Part shown: in pieces, positions 1-8,173 of the stretch
Numbering within the stretch: the stretch's first letter is position 1
Layout of the letters: every line of letters starts with the position of its first letter
Origin: CAVZVZ01 sp963778895
GTDB lineage: Bacteria > Actinomycetota > Acidimicrobiia > Acidimicrobiales > Acidimicrobilacustridaceae
DNA length: 64,000 bases
Assembly (NCBI GenBank): GCA_963778895.1
Contig: CAVZVZ010000003.1
Coordinates: 1-64,000 of the forward strand
Direction: 5' to 3'
Notes under the pieces: generated by a model
What the model was told of the DNA's origin: nothing
What the model saw: the letters and a program-made list of their open reading frames with translations, nothing else
Database searches by the model: none
Program-made: the position numbers and the translations under genes

Positions 1-125
1 ATCCGCAGCTGGGGCAGGGTCATCGGATCCGGGGCCATGTCCCCCAGCGACTTCTCGACTACTCGGCTGGCGATGGCCAGCGTGCGCGCCGCATCCGGTG
101 GGACGGCAGGTTGTTTGGCGGCCAC
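1..125 (-). CDS. MarR-family transcriptional regulator, N-terminal fragment (cut by window edge)
   Basis: From a GTG at 125 the minus strand reads 41 codons to the window edge. The peptide contains LAIASRVVEKSLGD followed by MTLPQLR, which is the usual start of a MarR winged-helix dimer (helix 1, then the TLPQLRVL segment leading into the DNA-binding domain). MarR proteins are dimeric repressors of neighbouring genes. It lies downstream of, and on the same strand as, the SDR gene ending at 193. A perfect palindrome sits 5 bases before the start codon, suggesting autoregulation. Only about a quarter of the protein is visible, so the family call rests on this short segment. Confidence 0.55.
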   Translation of the reverse strand, partial: MAAKQPAVPPDAARTLAIASRVVEKSLGDMAPDPMTLPQLR

Positions 126-129
126 ATCG

Positions 130-142
130 TTAGGCTACCTAA
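130..142. promoter_or_regulatory. Palindromic operator next to the MarR start
   Basis: TTAGG-CTA-CCTAA is a perfect 5-bp inverted repeat with a 3-bp centre. It lies 5 bases upstream of the GTG of the MarR-like gene. MarR proteins bind such short palindromes, usually in their own promoter. The position so close to the start codon would suit a leaderless or very short 5' leader. The function is inferred. Confidence 0.45.
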
Positions 143-192
143 CAGCCCGAGCGACGCGTCGGTTGCTGTCGGCCAAAGGCCCTGGTCGGGCC

Positions 193-1019
193 TCAGTAGC
201 GGCCGTAGAGGAAATCGACCACGGGCTTGGCGTCGGGGAACGACGACGTGATGCCGGCGCTCACGTAGCCGGCGTCGGTGATCATCGTGATGCCGTTGAC
301 GTAGCGCGCCGCGTCACTGCACAGGAACGCCAGCGGACCCGCCTGCTCATCGGGGGTGCTCGGCCTTGATCGCCGGTGGCGTCCCGGAAGTCGGTCCCGA
401 ACCCCAACCACATCTCGGCATTGGCCTGAGCGAGCGGCGTGTCGGTCGGCCCGGGCAGGATCGCGTTGAAGCGGATGCCGCGCTTGAGCATGTTGATCGA
501 CTCGCGTGCCACGTAGCCGCACAACGCCTGCTTGCTGAACATGTAGTCGGCTTTGGCGTTGGCTTCGATCCACGCCGCACCACTGTCGAAGTCCGGCGTG
601 TCGAGATAGTCGTTCACCTGCTCGAGGTTGGCTTCCCAACCGAGTCCGGCCGCCGACGAGATCATCCCGATCGCCGAACCACGTGGCATGAGATCGGCGG
701 CCAACATCCGATCGATGAAATGACGGTGCCCGAGGAAGTTCACCTTCTCGATGCCGGGCGTGCCGTCGGCCACGCCCGCGCACGAGAACAACGCGTGGAT
801 GGGCCCGCCGCACTCGTCGACGGCCGCGTCGATGCTCGCCTTGTCGGTGAGGTTGACGTGGATGGCCTTCACACCCGGCAGCGTGACCTCGGCGTAGTCC
901 ATGACCACGACCTCGGCCCCGAGGTCCTGCACCAACTCGGCGGTGGCGGCGCCCATACCGGTGGCTCCACCGACCACCACGGCGCGCTTGCCGTCGAATC
1001 GGAACGAGTCAGCTTTCAT
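193..1019 (-). CDS. Short-chain dehydrogenase/reductase (one frame break)
   Basis: Classical SDR of about 275 residues. The Rossmann glycine motif VVGGATGMGAA is near residue 14-24, the catalytic serine lies in MISSAAG, and the catalytic Y-x3-K is seen as YMFSK. The C-terminal FLCSDAARYVNGITMITDAGY is the usual SDR substrate/tetramer region. The overall pattern resembles the coniferyl-alcohol/3-alpha-hydroxysteroid dehydrogenase-like SDRs. The frame changes at about 358-366; here one base appears to be missing, the opposite sign to most breaks in this window. The ATG at 1019 is preceded by a GAGGAG-like site. It lies 17 bp downstream of the PhyH gene, probably in one operon with it and with MarR. 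The substrate is unknown. Confidence 0.8.
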
Positions 1020-1036
1020 CGTGATACTCCTCTGCC

Positions 1037-2242
1037 CTAGAGGGCGGGTCGTTGGGATACCCCTTCGGGCACCGATTCCATGATGCGATACAAGTTCTTG
1101 CGCGCGGCGGCTACTGCTTCGGGGTCCGAGGGCGGAAGCCGAAAGCCGGTGTACACCACTCGCCGCTCCCGGTCGACAGGAGGCTGGGACATGTGCTTGG
1201 TGCACGACAGGTGCACGGTGACGTCGCCGGTCGCGGTGGGCAGGTCGATTTCGGGAAGTCCGGTCGCTTTCCCCATGAACGTGGGCCACACCAGTACGCG
1301 ATGGGAGCCGGCCACGACGCGCAACTGTCCCGATGTCGCGTCGGCACCCGTGACCGAGAGACCCACGGTCATCGAGCAGCAGTCGTAGCTGTGACGACCC
1401 AGACTGCAGTCCTTGTGCCATGGGACGTCGGAGATTCCCTCCACCACGCCTACGGGCTTGATCAGCGCTTGCGCATAGTCGGCAAAGCAATGATCGTCAC
1501 CCGGGATCGCTCCGATGGCCACAAAGCGTTCGTCGTCGAGCAGAGCGCGGGTCGCGTCGGAACAAGTTTCGAAGCCTTGCATGCGAACGAGTCGCTGCGT
1601 GCCTTCGGCCGTGGTCGCCCACCAGGACCGCCCGTCGTCCGGCGCGTACTCCGGTGACAGCCGATCCATGTCGCGACTGACGGCGTCCATCTCGCCCTCG
1701 GTGAACACGCCTTCGAGATGCAGGAACCCGGCCTCCTCGAGGAAGTGCCGCATCTCGGCAGGGTCGTCATGCGACCGGAAGGAGCGCGAGAGATCGAGCG
1801 GGCGTCCGTCCTCGGCAGTGAAGGCCACACCGGGCGGCGTGTGGATCGGTAGCCCGTCGAGCGCGCTACGCAGTACGAGCCACCAATCGAGAAGATCCTC
1901 GAGGCGACCCGCGGTCTGGTCGAGCGTTCCGTGGGTGAAGAAACCCATGAAGGTGGTCTGATCGGAGGCAAGGTCGGCAAGCTGGTCCGGCGTGAGCCGC
2001 ACGCTCGCGCCGGTTGCGGCTCGACCGGGCGCCACGGTGACACCCCCGTTGGCACCGAGCTGCCAAGCGTCGTCCTCGATCTCGATCGTCAGCGGAGCGA
2101 GCTCGAGCCAGGCCAGCGCCATCTGCATCGAGCCGGCATTGCGCTCGAGTGCCGCGGGAAGATCGGTCTCGAAGAAGCCGGCCGGGTCCGAGGGACGGGG
2201 CTCGTGCCCATCAACGCGGAATCGAAGGTCGACGCTCAACAC
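1037..2242 (-). CDS. Phytanoyl-CoA dioxygenase (PhyH)-like Fe(II)/2-oxoglutarate oxygenase with N-terminal SCP2-like region
   Basis: A 401-residue protein. Residues 1-130 (LTPDQLADLASDQTTFMGFFTHG) resemble an SCP2/sterol-carrier fold. Residues about 150-401 are a PhyH-type double-stranded beta helix. The iron-binding H-x-D is seen as WHKDCSLGRH, a distal histidine as LSCTKHMS, and an arginine for 2-oxoglutarate in RRVVYTGFR. Such enzymes hydroxylate lipids or natural products. A GGGGAG site lies just before the GTG at 2242; a TTG one codon later is an alternative start. It is followed 17 bp downstream by the SDR, so a hydroxylation-then-oxidation pair is plausible. The substrate cannot be read from the sequence. 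Confidence 0.75.
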   Translation of the reverse strand: MLSVDLRFRVDGHEPRPSDPAGFFETDLPAALERNAGSMQMALAWLELAPLTIEIEDDAWQLGANGGVTVAPGRAATGASVRLTPDQLADLASDQTTFMGFFTHGTLDQTAGRLEDLLDWWLVLRSALDGLPIHTPPGVAFTAEDGRPLDLSRSFRSHDDPAEMRHFLEEAGFLHLEGVFTEGEMDAVSRDMDRLSPEYAPDDGRSWWATTAEGTQRLVRMQGFETCSDATRALLDDERFVAIGAIPGDDHCFADYAQALIKPVGVVEGISDVPWHKDCSLGRHSYDCCSMTVGLSVTGADATSGQLRVVAGSHRVLVWPTFMGKATGLPEIDLPTATGDVTVHLSCTKHMSQPPVDRERRVVYTGFRLPPSDPEAVAAARKNLYRIMESVPEGVSQRPAL

Positions 2243-2327
2243 ACTCCCCGGTTCAGGACCCGGCCCCTACGCCGAGCAGGTAACCCAAACGTAGTCGGGG
2301 CGATGCCGGGTGTCCGCAACGGGGAGG

Positions 2328-4352
2328 TCATGGTCCCGACGCCATCGGCTCCTCGGCCAGTTGCGCTTTGGTTCGTTTCATCCACTCCGTCGCGCCCGCG
2401 GAGGCGTGGACGTCGAGGGCGGCGTTCAGGTGTCCGTGAGCCAGCTCACGATCGCCGAACGTGGATGCCATGACCCCGAGATGGTGTTCGACCGAGCCGA
2501 GATACACGCCACCGGGATTCATCACCGAAAGAGCCCGGAACGGCAAGGCGATCTCGTACAGAGTCGTCGCAACCGAGTGCGAGCCGACGAGCTGCGCGGC
2601 TTCGGACACAGAACACAACATCGACAGCCAGAGCAGATCGCGCGGCAGGTCGGCGAGGACCCCGGCTTCGAGCGAACCAAGCACCCGGCGCCCCTCGACG
2701 GGTGTGGCACAACTGCGCGCCACTCCAGCGACGAGCATCGCTTCTCCACTCGTCACCGGGAAGGGTGCGAGCGCGAAACCGGACAGATCGGAGGGCTGTC
2801 CGTCCAGTGATGCGATCAACGCCAAGGCGCCCTGGTGTCCCAGCATCGCGGCCGCGGGATCGACCAATACCCGCTGCCCCGCATCGCGCACGGCAACCAA
2901 GGCCGCGCGAGCGGCCGGCCAATCACCGCGCCGCGACGCGTCGAGCACATCTCCCTGCGCCGCGACCTGCATGGCGTAGGGATGATCCGCGTGGCGCGGG
3001 TCGAACCGCAGCGAAGCCAGCGCGGCAACGGCCTGGTCCACCTCACCTTGCGTCACCGCGATTCCGGCCTTCGCCCACACTGCCGTGATCGACCACGACG
3101 CGGATCCGTCGTCCGCGAGGGTGACGAGCTCGTCCGCCCACAGCTGTCTCTGCTCGAGCAGCCCCGGATCCTGCGTCACGATGAGACTGGCTTCGAGGGC
3201 CACCGCCAACGCGCGAGGGTCGTTGACCAATCGCGCCAGTCTGAGTGCCTCGTTGGCACTGGCTGCGGTGATGTCGGGCGTGGCGTGGTAGCTCCGCACC
3301 ACGGCGAGGCGAGCCAGCACCTCCGCACGTAACGGTGAGTAACTCGGTGGGACAAGGCGGGTCGCCTCTTCGAGGAGCTGGGCGTGAGGAGCGAGCGGGT
3401 CGAGACCCGAGTTCCAGCCCTTACCCGAGGCGCCGATCGCGCACCGTAGGAATCGACCGTTGTCGTCGGCCTCACGAGCCAAGGCCGCGCCCGCCGAGAA
3501 GGCCTCGAGCGCGCGGCTCGGCTCGCCGGCACGCAGGTGGGCCTCACCCCGTTCGATCGCGCGCTCGATGGCCGCTGCGGAAGACGCGGGCGCACTCGAC
3601 TCGCGGGCGCGAATCACTCCTCGATGGTCGAGAGACGGATCGTGGGCGAGGATCGCCCGTTCGAGTTGTTCCAACTCGATGCCGGGCTCGATTCCGAGTT
3701 GGTCGCGGAGCAGGACCCGAGCCCGTTCGAACGCGCGCAGCGCCTCCGCCTGGCGACCCGTGCGGTACAGCGCAAGCATCAGCTGCGCCCATCGCCGCTC
3801 ACGGAGAGGATCCTCGGAGACGAGCTGTTCCAGCTCGGCGATCGAGGCCGTCCCCGCGTCGAGCTCGGCTTCGGACCGACCCTCGAGCGCTACCTGACGA
3901 AGCTCCTCCAGCCGCAAGCGGGCGCGAACCGCCGGCGGCCACTCGTCGAGCTCGTCGTACGGTCGCCCGCGCCAGAGCGCCAGGGCGGCCCGGAGCCCGG
4001 CGGCCCGCTCCTCCACGCTGCCGGACGCCGGCTCGACGCACCTCGCGACCGCCCGTTCGAATGACGTCGCGTCCAGGGTCAGGTCCGTGCTCGACAGGCG
4101 ATAGCCCCCGCTCGACGTCTGGATCGCCTCGACACCGACCAGCTTGCGAAGCCGCATCACGTACGTCTTCAGCGCGCTGGAATGGCTCGCATCGTCACCA
4201 GGCCAGAGAGCATCGGCCAGCTCGTGGAGCGAGACCGTCTCGTCGAGATGCAGGGCCAGGACCGCCAACAACGCCCTTTCGCGGCGTCGCGTCAGCGTTG
4301 CGTCAGATGAGACTCCCGACAGCTCGAGAGGCCCGAGCACACGCAGTTCCAC
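2328..4352 (-). CDS. AfsR/SARP-type transcriptional regulator (wHTH-BTAD) with helical C-terminal region
   Basis: A 674-residue regulator. Residues 1-95 form an OmpR-like winged helix (ELRVLGPLEL, then LWPGDDASHSSALKTYVMRLRK). Residues about 96-245 are a bacterial transcriptional activation domain (SEDPLRERRWAQLMLALYR, then GRQAEALRAFERARVLL). The rest is alanine-rich, helical and TPR-like, without a P-loop, so it lacks the NB-ARC ATPase of AfsR. GTG at 4352 gives the canonical VELRVLGPLE start; the open frame upstream to 4619 has no domain match. Family members activate secondary metabolism or stress genes. It is transcribed away from the lipoprotein at 4482, and its target is unknown. Confidence 0.85.
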   Translation of the reverse strand: MELRVLGPLELSGVSSDATLTRRRERALLAVLALHLDETVSLHELADALWPGDDASHSSALKTYVMRLRKLVGVEAIQTSSGGYRLSSTDLTLDATSFERAVARCVEPASGSVEERAAGLRAALALWRGRPYDELDEWPPAVRARLRLEELRQVALEGRSEAELDAGTASIAELEQLVSEDPLRERRWAQLMLALYRTGRQAEALRAFERARVLLRDQLGIEPGIELEQLERAILAHDPSLDHRGVIRARESSAPASSAAAIERAIERGEAHLRAGEPSRALEAFSAGAALAREADDNGRFLRCAIGASGKGWNSGLDPLAPHAQLLEEATRLVPPSYSPLRAEVLARLAVVRSYHATPDITAASANEALRLARLVNDPRALAVALEASLIVTQDPGLLEQRQLWADELVTLADDGSASWSITAVWAKAGIAVTQGEVDQAVAALASLRFDPRHADHPYAMQVAAQGDVLDASRRGDWPAARAALVAVRDAGQRVLVDPAAAMLGHQGALALIASLDGQPSDLSGFALAPFPVTSGEAMLVAGVARSCATPVEGRRVLGSLEAGVLADLPRDLLWLSMLCSVSEAAQLVGSHSVATTLYEIALPFRALSVMNPGGVYLGSVEHHLGVMASTFGDRELAHGHLNAALDVHASAGATEWMKRTKAQLAEEPMASGP

Positions 4353-4481
4353 CCGCGAAGAGTAGCGGCGCCTTTCTTCGACACAGGTCGCCGCCCGGGT
4401 CCCGTCGCGACCGGCACGCGACCAGAACGCGACCAGGGATGGATCACCATCCGTTGACCCTTTCCACTTCCGGAGGTACCC

Positions 4482-5024
4482 ATGGGCAAACGCACCGTGC
4501 GGATGACTGTCCTCGTGCTCCTGATCGTCGTGGGGATCAGTTCGTGCGCGGCCGATCGAACTGACACAGCCACGTCGGCTCCGACCGCCCCGGACACAGT
4601 CGCCGATGACACCGTGCACCTGGTCTCGAACAGCGCCGGACCGCCGCTTTCACTGGGATCCCCCCTGTGTGATCCGGGCGGTCGGTGCGTGTACCCGTTT
4701 ACCGAGACGGCGACCGTGCACGGCGACCGCGAGGGCACGACCTACGGGGCGGGCGGCGCATCCCCCGACGAAACCCTGCAGCACTACTCGGTCTCGAAGA
4801 CCGAGCTCTTCGTCGGCACGGTGAAGGGCTGCGGGACAGGCGCATACCTCAGTTACATCACCGAGAGCGCCACCGCCACCGATGGCACGGGTGTCGGTGA
4901 CGTCGTGGTCGGCTCGGGCACCGGCGACTTGGTCGACATCACCGGTCACGGGAGTGGCACCGGCCTCGTCAGTCCCGATGGCATCACCTCGACGTACGAG
5001 TCCGATCTTCGCTGCGGGCACTGA
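4482..5024 (+). CDS. Lipoprotein with DUF3224-like beta-barrel
   Basis: A 180-residue protein starting at an ATG after a GGAGG site. Residues 1-22 are a lipoprotein signal ending in the lipobox GISSC, so Cys22 should be lipidated and the protein anchored outside the membrane. The mature part has repeated short beta strands, including ETATVHGDREGTTYG and VVVGSGTGDLVDITGHGSGT. The latter resembles the closing strands of DUF3224/allene-oxide-cyclase-like barrels. Two Cys pairs (LCDPGGRC and KGCGTG/LRCGH) could form disulfides. It is divergent from the BTAD regulator with 129 bp between them. The biochemical role is unknown. Confidence 0.6.
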   Translation: MGKRTVRMTVLVLLIVVGISSCAADRTDTATSAPTAPDTVADDTVHLVSNSAGPPLSLGSPLCDPGGRCVYPFTETATVHGDREGTTYGAGGASPDETLQHYSVSKTELFVGTVKGCGTGAYLSYITESATATDGTGVGDVVVGSGTGDLVDITGHGSGTGLVSPDGITSTYESDLRCGH

Positions 5025-5041
5025 CGGTCTGCGATCTCGTC

Positions 5042-5181
5042 GGCCAGGGGCCAGCGACGGTCGCACCTGCGCGTACAAGACCGCGAGGAACGGGCGATGG
5101 CTCTTCTTCATCCTCGGGTTCTTCTGTGGCGGACTCTTCTGGATCCTCGGCGCGATTCTCGGCCCGAAGTCCGGCGCGTGA
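5042..5181 (+). other. Possible small membrane protein without a clear start
   Basis: The frame ending at 5181 encodes KTARNGRWLFFILGFFCGG and then LFWILGAILGPKSGA, a convincing single hydrophobic hairpin or helix. No ATG, GTG or TTG lies in frame between the lipoprotein stop and this segment. It may be the 3' end of a small gene whose start is hidden by a frame error, or it may be noise. Confidence 0.25.
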
Positions 5182-5271
5182 ACTGCCTCCATCGCTAAAT
5201 CAAAAACAACCCGGTGAGGCCCGGTCGTGCAACACTGCGCTCGGGAAACGGGTCGACCCTTGGAGGCTGTG

Positions 5272-5481
5272 GTGAGTTCGACGGATCCACGTGTGCGCCG
5301 CGTTGCCTTGGGGGTTCTCGCCGGCATCGCCGCAGTCTTCGTCGTCATCCTGGCTGTCACGCTCGCGCTCGGTGTGAGCGTCGGCATTGCCATCGCCGTC
5401 GCGGTGTTCATCGCGATCTTCTTGGGCGGCGGGATCGGGTTCCTCATCGCGGCGAGATTCGAAACCTCTCAGAACGACTGA
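5272..5481 (+). CDS. Small two-helix membrane protein
   Basis: A 69-residue protein. GTG at 5272 follows a GGAGG at 5262-5266 with 5-base spacing, which fixes this start over upstream in-frame ATG/GTG codons. The sequence is a short charged N-terminus (SSTDPRVRR) followed by two hydrophobic stretches (ALGVLAGIAAVFVVILAVTL and IAIAVAVFIAIFLGGGIGFL) and a short polar tail. No family is recognised. It converges on the DUF2071 gene with 18 bp between them, and no hairpin terminator was recognised there. Confidence 0.5.
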   Translation: MSSTDPRVRRVALGVLAGIAAVFVVILAVTLALGVSVGIAIAVAVFIAIFLGGGIGFLIAARFETSQND

Positions 5482-5499
5482 CGCCGGCACGACCAGTTC

Positions 5500-6267
5500 T
5501 CACGCGTTGCGGCGGGTTCCCTGCCCGAGCCGGCTCGGTTGGCCCACGCGGACGTCGACTCCCGGCGACCAGAGCACGTGAGCCGGACCGGTGGGTGTCG
5601 GGAGGCCGGCAGCGGCGACGAGTTGTTCGTCGAGGTGCACCACCTCCGCCTCGTAGAGCGGCCAATCCGGGTGGTCGACCGCCGCGTGCACGAGCCCTCC
5701 CCGCCAGGAGCGCGAAACGAGACCCCAGCGGTCCGTGAGGAAATGGACCAGAGGATCAAGGGGATCGACCGACGCGCCGACGCGCACCGCAAGGTCACAG
5801 GTTGCACCGCGGCTCGAACGAGGCCAACGTCGGTACGCACGCGTGGTGACGAGGTCATCGACGCGACCGTGCTCGGCCCATCCGTAGCAGTACGGGAGGT
5901 GGTAAGCCAGACGCGCCGCAGCGGTGGCCAACCACACATCAGTGTCGAGTGAAAAGAACCACACCCCGCTACGGCCGCCCGCATGCACATAGGTGCGCAC
6001 GTTGATCTCCGGGAACGAACCGACAATCGGGAGCGGGGCCAGACCGGGCAGGCCCAGGCCCTCCATGGAGAACGGGACCAACCCCAGCCAGGCGTCACCG
6101 TCGAACAACTCAACGGTGACACCGTCAGGAAGCAGTCTCTGCACGACCTGCGGGTCGTAACGCCAGTGGAGAAATACGACATCGGTCCATCGCTGCACCA
6201 TCACCGGTCGATTCACGGCTTCGGCCGAGCGCCCCGGCTCGGATGGCAACGCGTGCACCGTCGTCAT
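5500..6267 (-). CDS. DUF2071 (YqjF-like) protein
   Basis: A 255-residue protein with the full DUF2071 signature: QRWTDVVFLHWRYDP near residue 25, LFDGDAWLGLVPFSM, FPEINVRTYV, and GVWFFSLDTDVWLATAAAR. The family adopts an acetoacetate-decarboxylase-like fold, but its reaction is not established. The ATG at 6267 overlaps the stop of the upstream B12-binding regulator by 4 bases (ATGA), so translation should be coupled. It is the last gene of an operon beginning at 7454. The co-transcription suggests that its level is set by the same light/B12-responsive promoter; this is inference. Confidence 0.8.
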   Translation of the reverse strand: MTTVHALPSEPGRSAEAVNRPVMVQRWTDVVFLHWRYDPQVVQRLLPDGVTVELFDGDAWLGLVPFSMEGLGLPGLAPLPIVGSFPEINVRTYVHAGGRSGVWFFSLDTDVWLATAAARLAYHLPYCYGWAEHGRVDDLVTTRAYRRWPRSSRGATCDLAVRVGASVDPLDPLVHFLTDRWGLVSRSWRGGLVHAAVDHPDWPLYEAEVVHLDEQLVAAAGLPTPTGPAHVLWSPGVDVRVGQPSRLGQGTRRNA

Positions 6268-7043
6268 CTCGCTTCCCTGGCCTCGCGCTGGAGAACGTCG
6301 AGACGCGCGCCGGCGCGACCGACCAGCACACGCAGCCCGTGCGCTTCGAGTTCGGCCGCGCAGCGCCGGGCCGCGCCACGCGTCCCGGCGGCCGTCACGG
6401 TCAACACGACCAGATCGACGGGATGATCCGCACAGAAACGGACGATCTCGTCCCGGGGCACGTCGGCGCCCAAGTGGTGTACGTGCCAGTTGTCCTCCCG
6501 CAAGGCGGCGGCCGCCATCGTCGTCGGCAGATCGTGGCGATCACCGGACAATGCCGCTACCACGGCGATGCCCCGTCGGCGTCCGTGTGGTGCTGGGTTG
6601 TACTCGCCGAGGACGCGCTCGACGATGGCGGACGCACGGTGCTCGACGGAAATACTCACTCGCCCGTCGCTCCATTCGGCACCGATTCGAGCGAGCGCCG
6701 GACCGAGCACCTCTTGCGCAATCGTCGTCAGAGACACGCCGTCGTCGAGGAGTCCACCAACCAATCGTCGGGCTTCGCGCTCCTCGCCGTCGACCAGCTG
6801 ATCGAACATGCGGTCGGCAAGGACGTTGAAACCGGACCTCGGACGCCGCGGGCTGGGTTTCGTAGGTCGTGAGCGTCGTTCGGCGAACTGCGTAACCGCA
6901 TCGGGGTCGAGTTCGTATACGCCCCGCACCAACGTGGCCGGCAGTCGGCCAGAGCGAACCCATTTGTAGGCGGTCTGGTAGTGCACGCCCAAGCGCTTCG
7001 CAGCCGTTTGCAGATCAATCGGCCGCCGAGCCACGGTGCGCAC
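6264..7043 (-). CDS. MerR/CarH-like regulator with adenosylcobalamin-binding domain
   Basis: A 259-residue protein. Residues 5-55 are an excisionase/MerR-type helix-turn-helix (DLQTAAKRLGVHYQTAYKWV, then SGRLPA). Residues about 75-145 form a helical cap containing W-x9-EH (WSDGRVSISVEH), the signature of the CarH/LitR light sensors where Trp and His pack on the upper face of adenosylcobalamin. Residues about 160-259 are a Rossmann-like B12 domain with GDRHDLP in the place of the ExHxxG cobalamin-ligand motif, so the final Gly is Pro here, followed by HHLGADVP. GTG at 7043 was chosen; GTG at 7034 is possible. It begins one base before the preceding small gene's stop (7045) and overlaps DUF2071. 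Such proteins repress promoters in the dark and release them in light. Confidence 0.8.
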   Translation of the reverse strand: MRTVARRPIDLQTAAKRLGVHYQTAYKWVRSGRLPATLVRGVYELDPDAVTQFAERRSRPTKPSPRRPRSGFNVLADRMFDQLVDGEEREARRLVGGLLDDGVSLTTIAQEVLGPALARIGAEWSDGRVSISVEHRASAIVERVLGEYNPAPHGRRRGIAVVAALSGDRHDLPTTMAAAALREDNWHVHHLGADVPRDEIVRFCADHPVDLVVLTVTAAGTRGAARRCAAELEAHGLRVLVGRAGARLDVLQREAREAR

Positions 7044-7044
7044 G

Positions 7045-7239
7045 CTAGTCGGCGTCCTTTCGCTGCAACCGAGCCCGGCGGGCTCTCGTGTCGGGATCTG
7101 CATCGCTGACACGCGACGCGACCGAGGTTTCCTCGGCTCGCTCCTGGCGAGCGAGCGCCAGGCCGCCGGCCATGACCGAGCCGTAGATGACAATGGCGAA
7201 GATGACCGCGCCAATGCAGAAGAGCACGGTCTCGCTCAT
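7045..7239 (-). CDS. Small single-helix membrane protein
   Basis: A 64-residue protein starting MSETVLFCIGAVIFAIVIYG, one transmembrane helix, followed by a charged cytoplasmic tail (RRARLQRKDAD). The ATG at 7239 overlaps the stop of the preceding small gene by 4 bases, with GAGGAG just upstream, so the start is secure. It is the second gene of the operon with the B12-binding regulator and DUF2071. No family is recognised; small subunits of this shape often accompany membrane complexes. Confidence 0.6.
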   Translation of the reverse strand: MSETVLFCIGAVIFAIVIYGSVMAGGLALARQERAEETSVASRVSDADPDTRARRARLQRKDAD

Positions 7240-7454
7240 GAGGACTCCTCGATGCGCGCACGCGCCTCTGCGCCGGCGACGGGCGACAGCAAGAGGGTTC
7301 CCAGTGAATGGATCGACGGGACCCAAAGGCCCACGAAGATCCCGGCGGTCGCTTGGTCCTTCACGAAGTAGAGCCAGACCGATAGGAGCAACGACATGAA
7401 CCCGGCCACCAAGAAGGGCAGCCGTGCTCGGAGTGAAATCGGGATCGCGGACAT
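7236..7454 (-). CDS. Small two-helix membrane protein, first gene of the B12-regulator operon
   Basis: A 72-residue protein starting MSAIPISLRARLPFLVAGFM, with two hydrophobic helices (FLVAGFMSLLLSVWLYFV and AGIFVGLWVPSIHSLGTLLL). ATG at 7454 is preceded by GAAAGG at suitable spacing; an upstream in-frame ATG at 7475 lacks this. Its stop overlaps the next start. The two small membrane proteins, the CarH-like sensor and DUF2071 form one transcription unit. The function is unknown. Confidence 0.6.
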   Translation of the reverse strand: MSAIPISLRARLPFLVAGFMSLLLSVWLYFVKDQATAGIFVGLWVPSIHSLGTLLLSPVAGAEARARIEESS

Positions 7455-7494
7455 GTTCGACCTTTCGTTGAGCAACGGACGCCCGTTTCAACCC

Positions 7495-7514
7495 GATTTA
7501 GTTCTATTTATTTC
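7495..7514 (-). promoter_or_regulatory. AT-rich segment, probable promoter of the B12-regulator operon
   Basis: This 20-bp stretch is about 75% A+T within DNA that is otherwise about 65-70% G+C. It lies 41-60 bp upstream of the first start of the four-gene operon and within the 127-bp divergent gap to the gene at 7582. I cannot assign -35 and -10 boxes with confidence. CarH/LitR proteins commonly bind over the -35 of their own promoter, so an operator would be expected here. Confidence 0.3.
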
Positions 7515-7581
7515 CGGAGCTCCTTTCGCGGTCCGCAGTTAGGAGAAATCGCCGTTCGACGCGGCCCCTAGGCTGGCGAGC

Positions 7582-8169
7582 ATGACGTCGAACGTGCCGC
7601 CTCATCTTCTGGGGCCCTGGCCCGACGGCAGAGCGCTGAGTCGCCGCGAGCTCACGGCGTACGTCGACGATGTGGCCGACGGGTCCCTCGACGATCTCCC
7701 GACCCAGTGCTCCCCGTGGTCGGTGCGCGACGTGACGGCCCACCTCGCGGCAACGTTCCAGCGGTTCCAGCTCATGCTGGACCAAGGCCGCGCCGGCGAC
7801 TTCACCCCGCCGTTCTCACCCGACGAGCTCGACACCGAGAATCTGCGTGCCGTCGAGGTCTTCGACGGTGAGCCTCTCGAGGCGCTCGTCGCCGCCGCGA
7901 ACGGCTTTCTCGACGACGTCACCGACCTCGACGAGCCCGTGCCCCACCAGCTCGCGACCATCCCCGTTGGACTTCAGGTCTTGTTCGGACTGATGGACAT
8001 CACGATCCACCACGATGACGTGCTCTGCACCATCGGACGCCGCTATCGGCCGCAACCGGAGACCATCGACGCGGTCGTGTCGGTCGCAGAGCGACTCTTC
8101 GGTATGCCGCCGGATCAGGACGATCCGTGGGCCCTCATCATCCTCGGCTCCGGACGCCCGCCCGTCTGA
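7582..8169 (+). CDS. Maleylpyruvate isomerase/DinB-like (mycothiol-type) protein
   Basis: A 195-residue four-helix-bundle protein of the TIGR03083/MDMPI N-terminal type. The typical opening SRRELTAYVDDVADGSLDDL is followed by TQCSPWSVRDVTAHLAATFQ. The first metal His lies in DVTAHLA and the second set in LMDITIHHDDV, matching the three-His zinc site of DinB proteins. In actinobacteria such proteins often act as mycothiol-dependent transferases or isomerases. It is divergent from the B12-regulator operon and convergent, with 4 bp spacing, to the DUF1269 gene. The substrate is unknown. Confidence 0.75.
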   Translation: MTSNVPPHLLGPWPDGRALSRRELTAYVDDVADGSLDDLPTQCSPWSVRDVTAHLAATFQRFQLMLDQGRAGDFTPPFSPDELDTENLRAVEVFDGEPLEALVAAANGFLDDVTDLDEPVPHQLATIPVGLQVLFGLMDITIHHDDVLCTIGRRYRPQPETIDAVVSVAERLFGMPPDQDDPWALIILGSGRPPV

Positions 8170-8173
8170 CCAG

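Noticed and set aside
2446..4041. Open frames opposite and overlapping the BTAD regulator
   Set aside because: They are Arg/Ala/Pro-rich without family similarity and mirror the high-GC coding strand.
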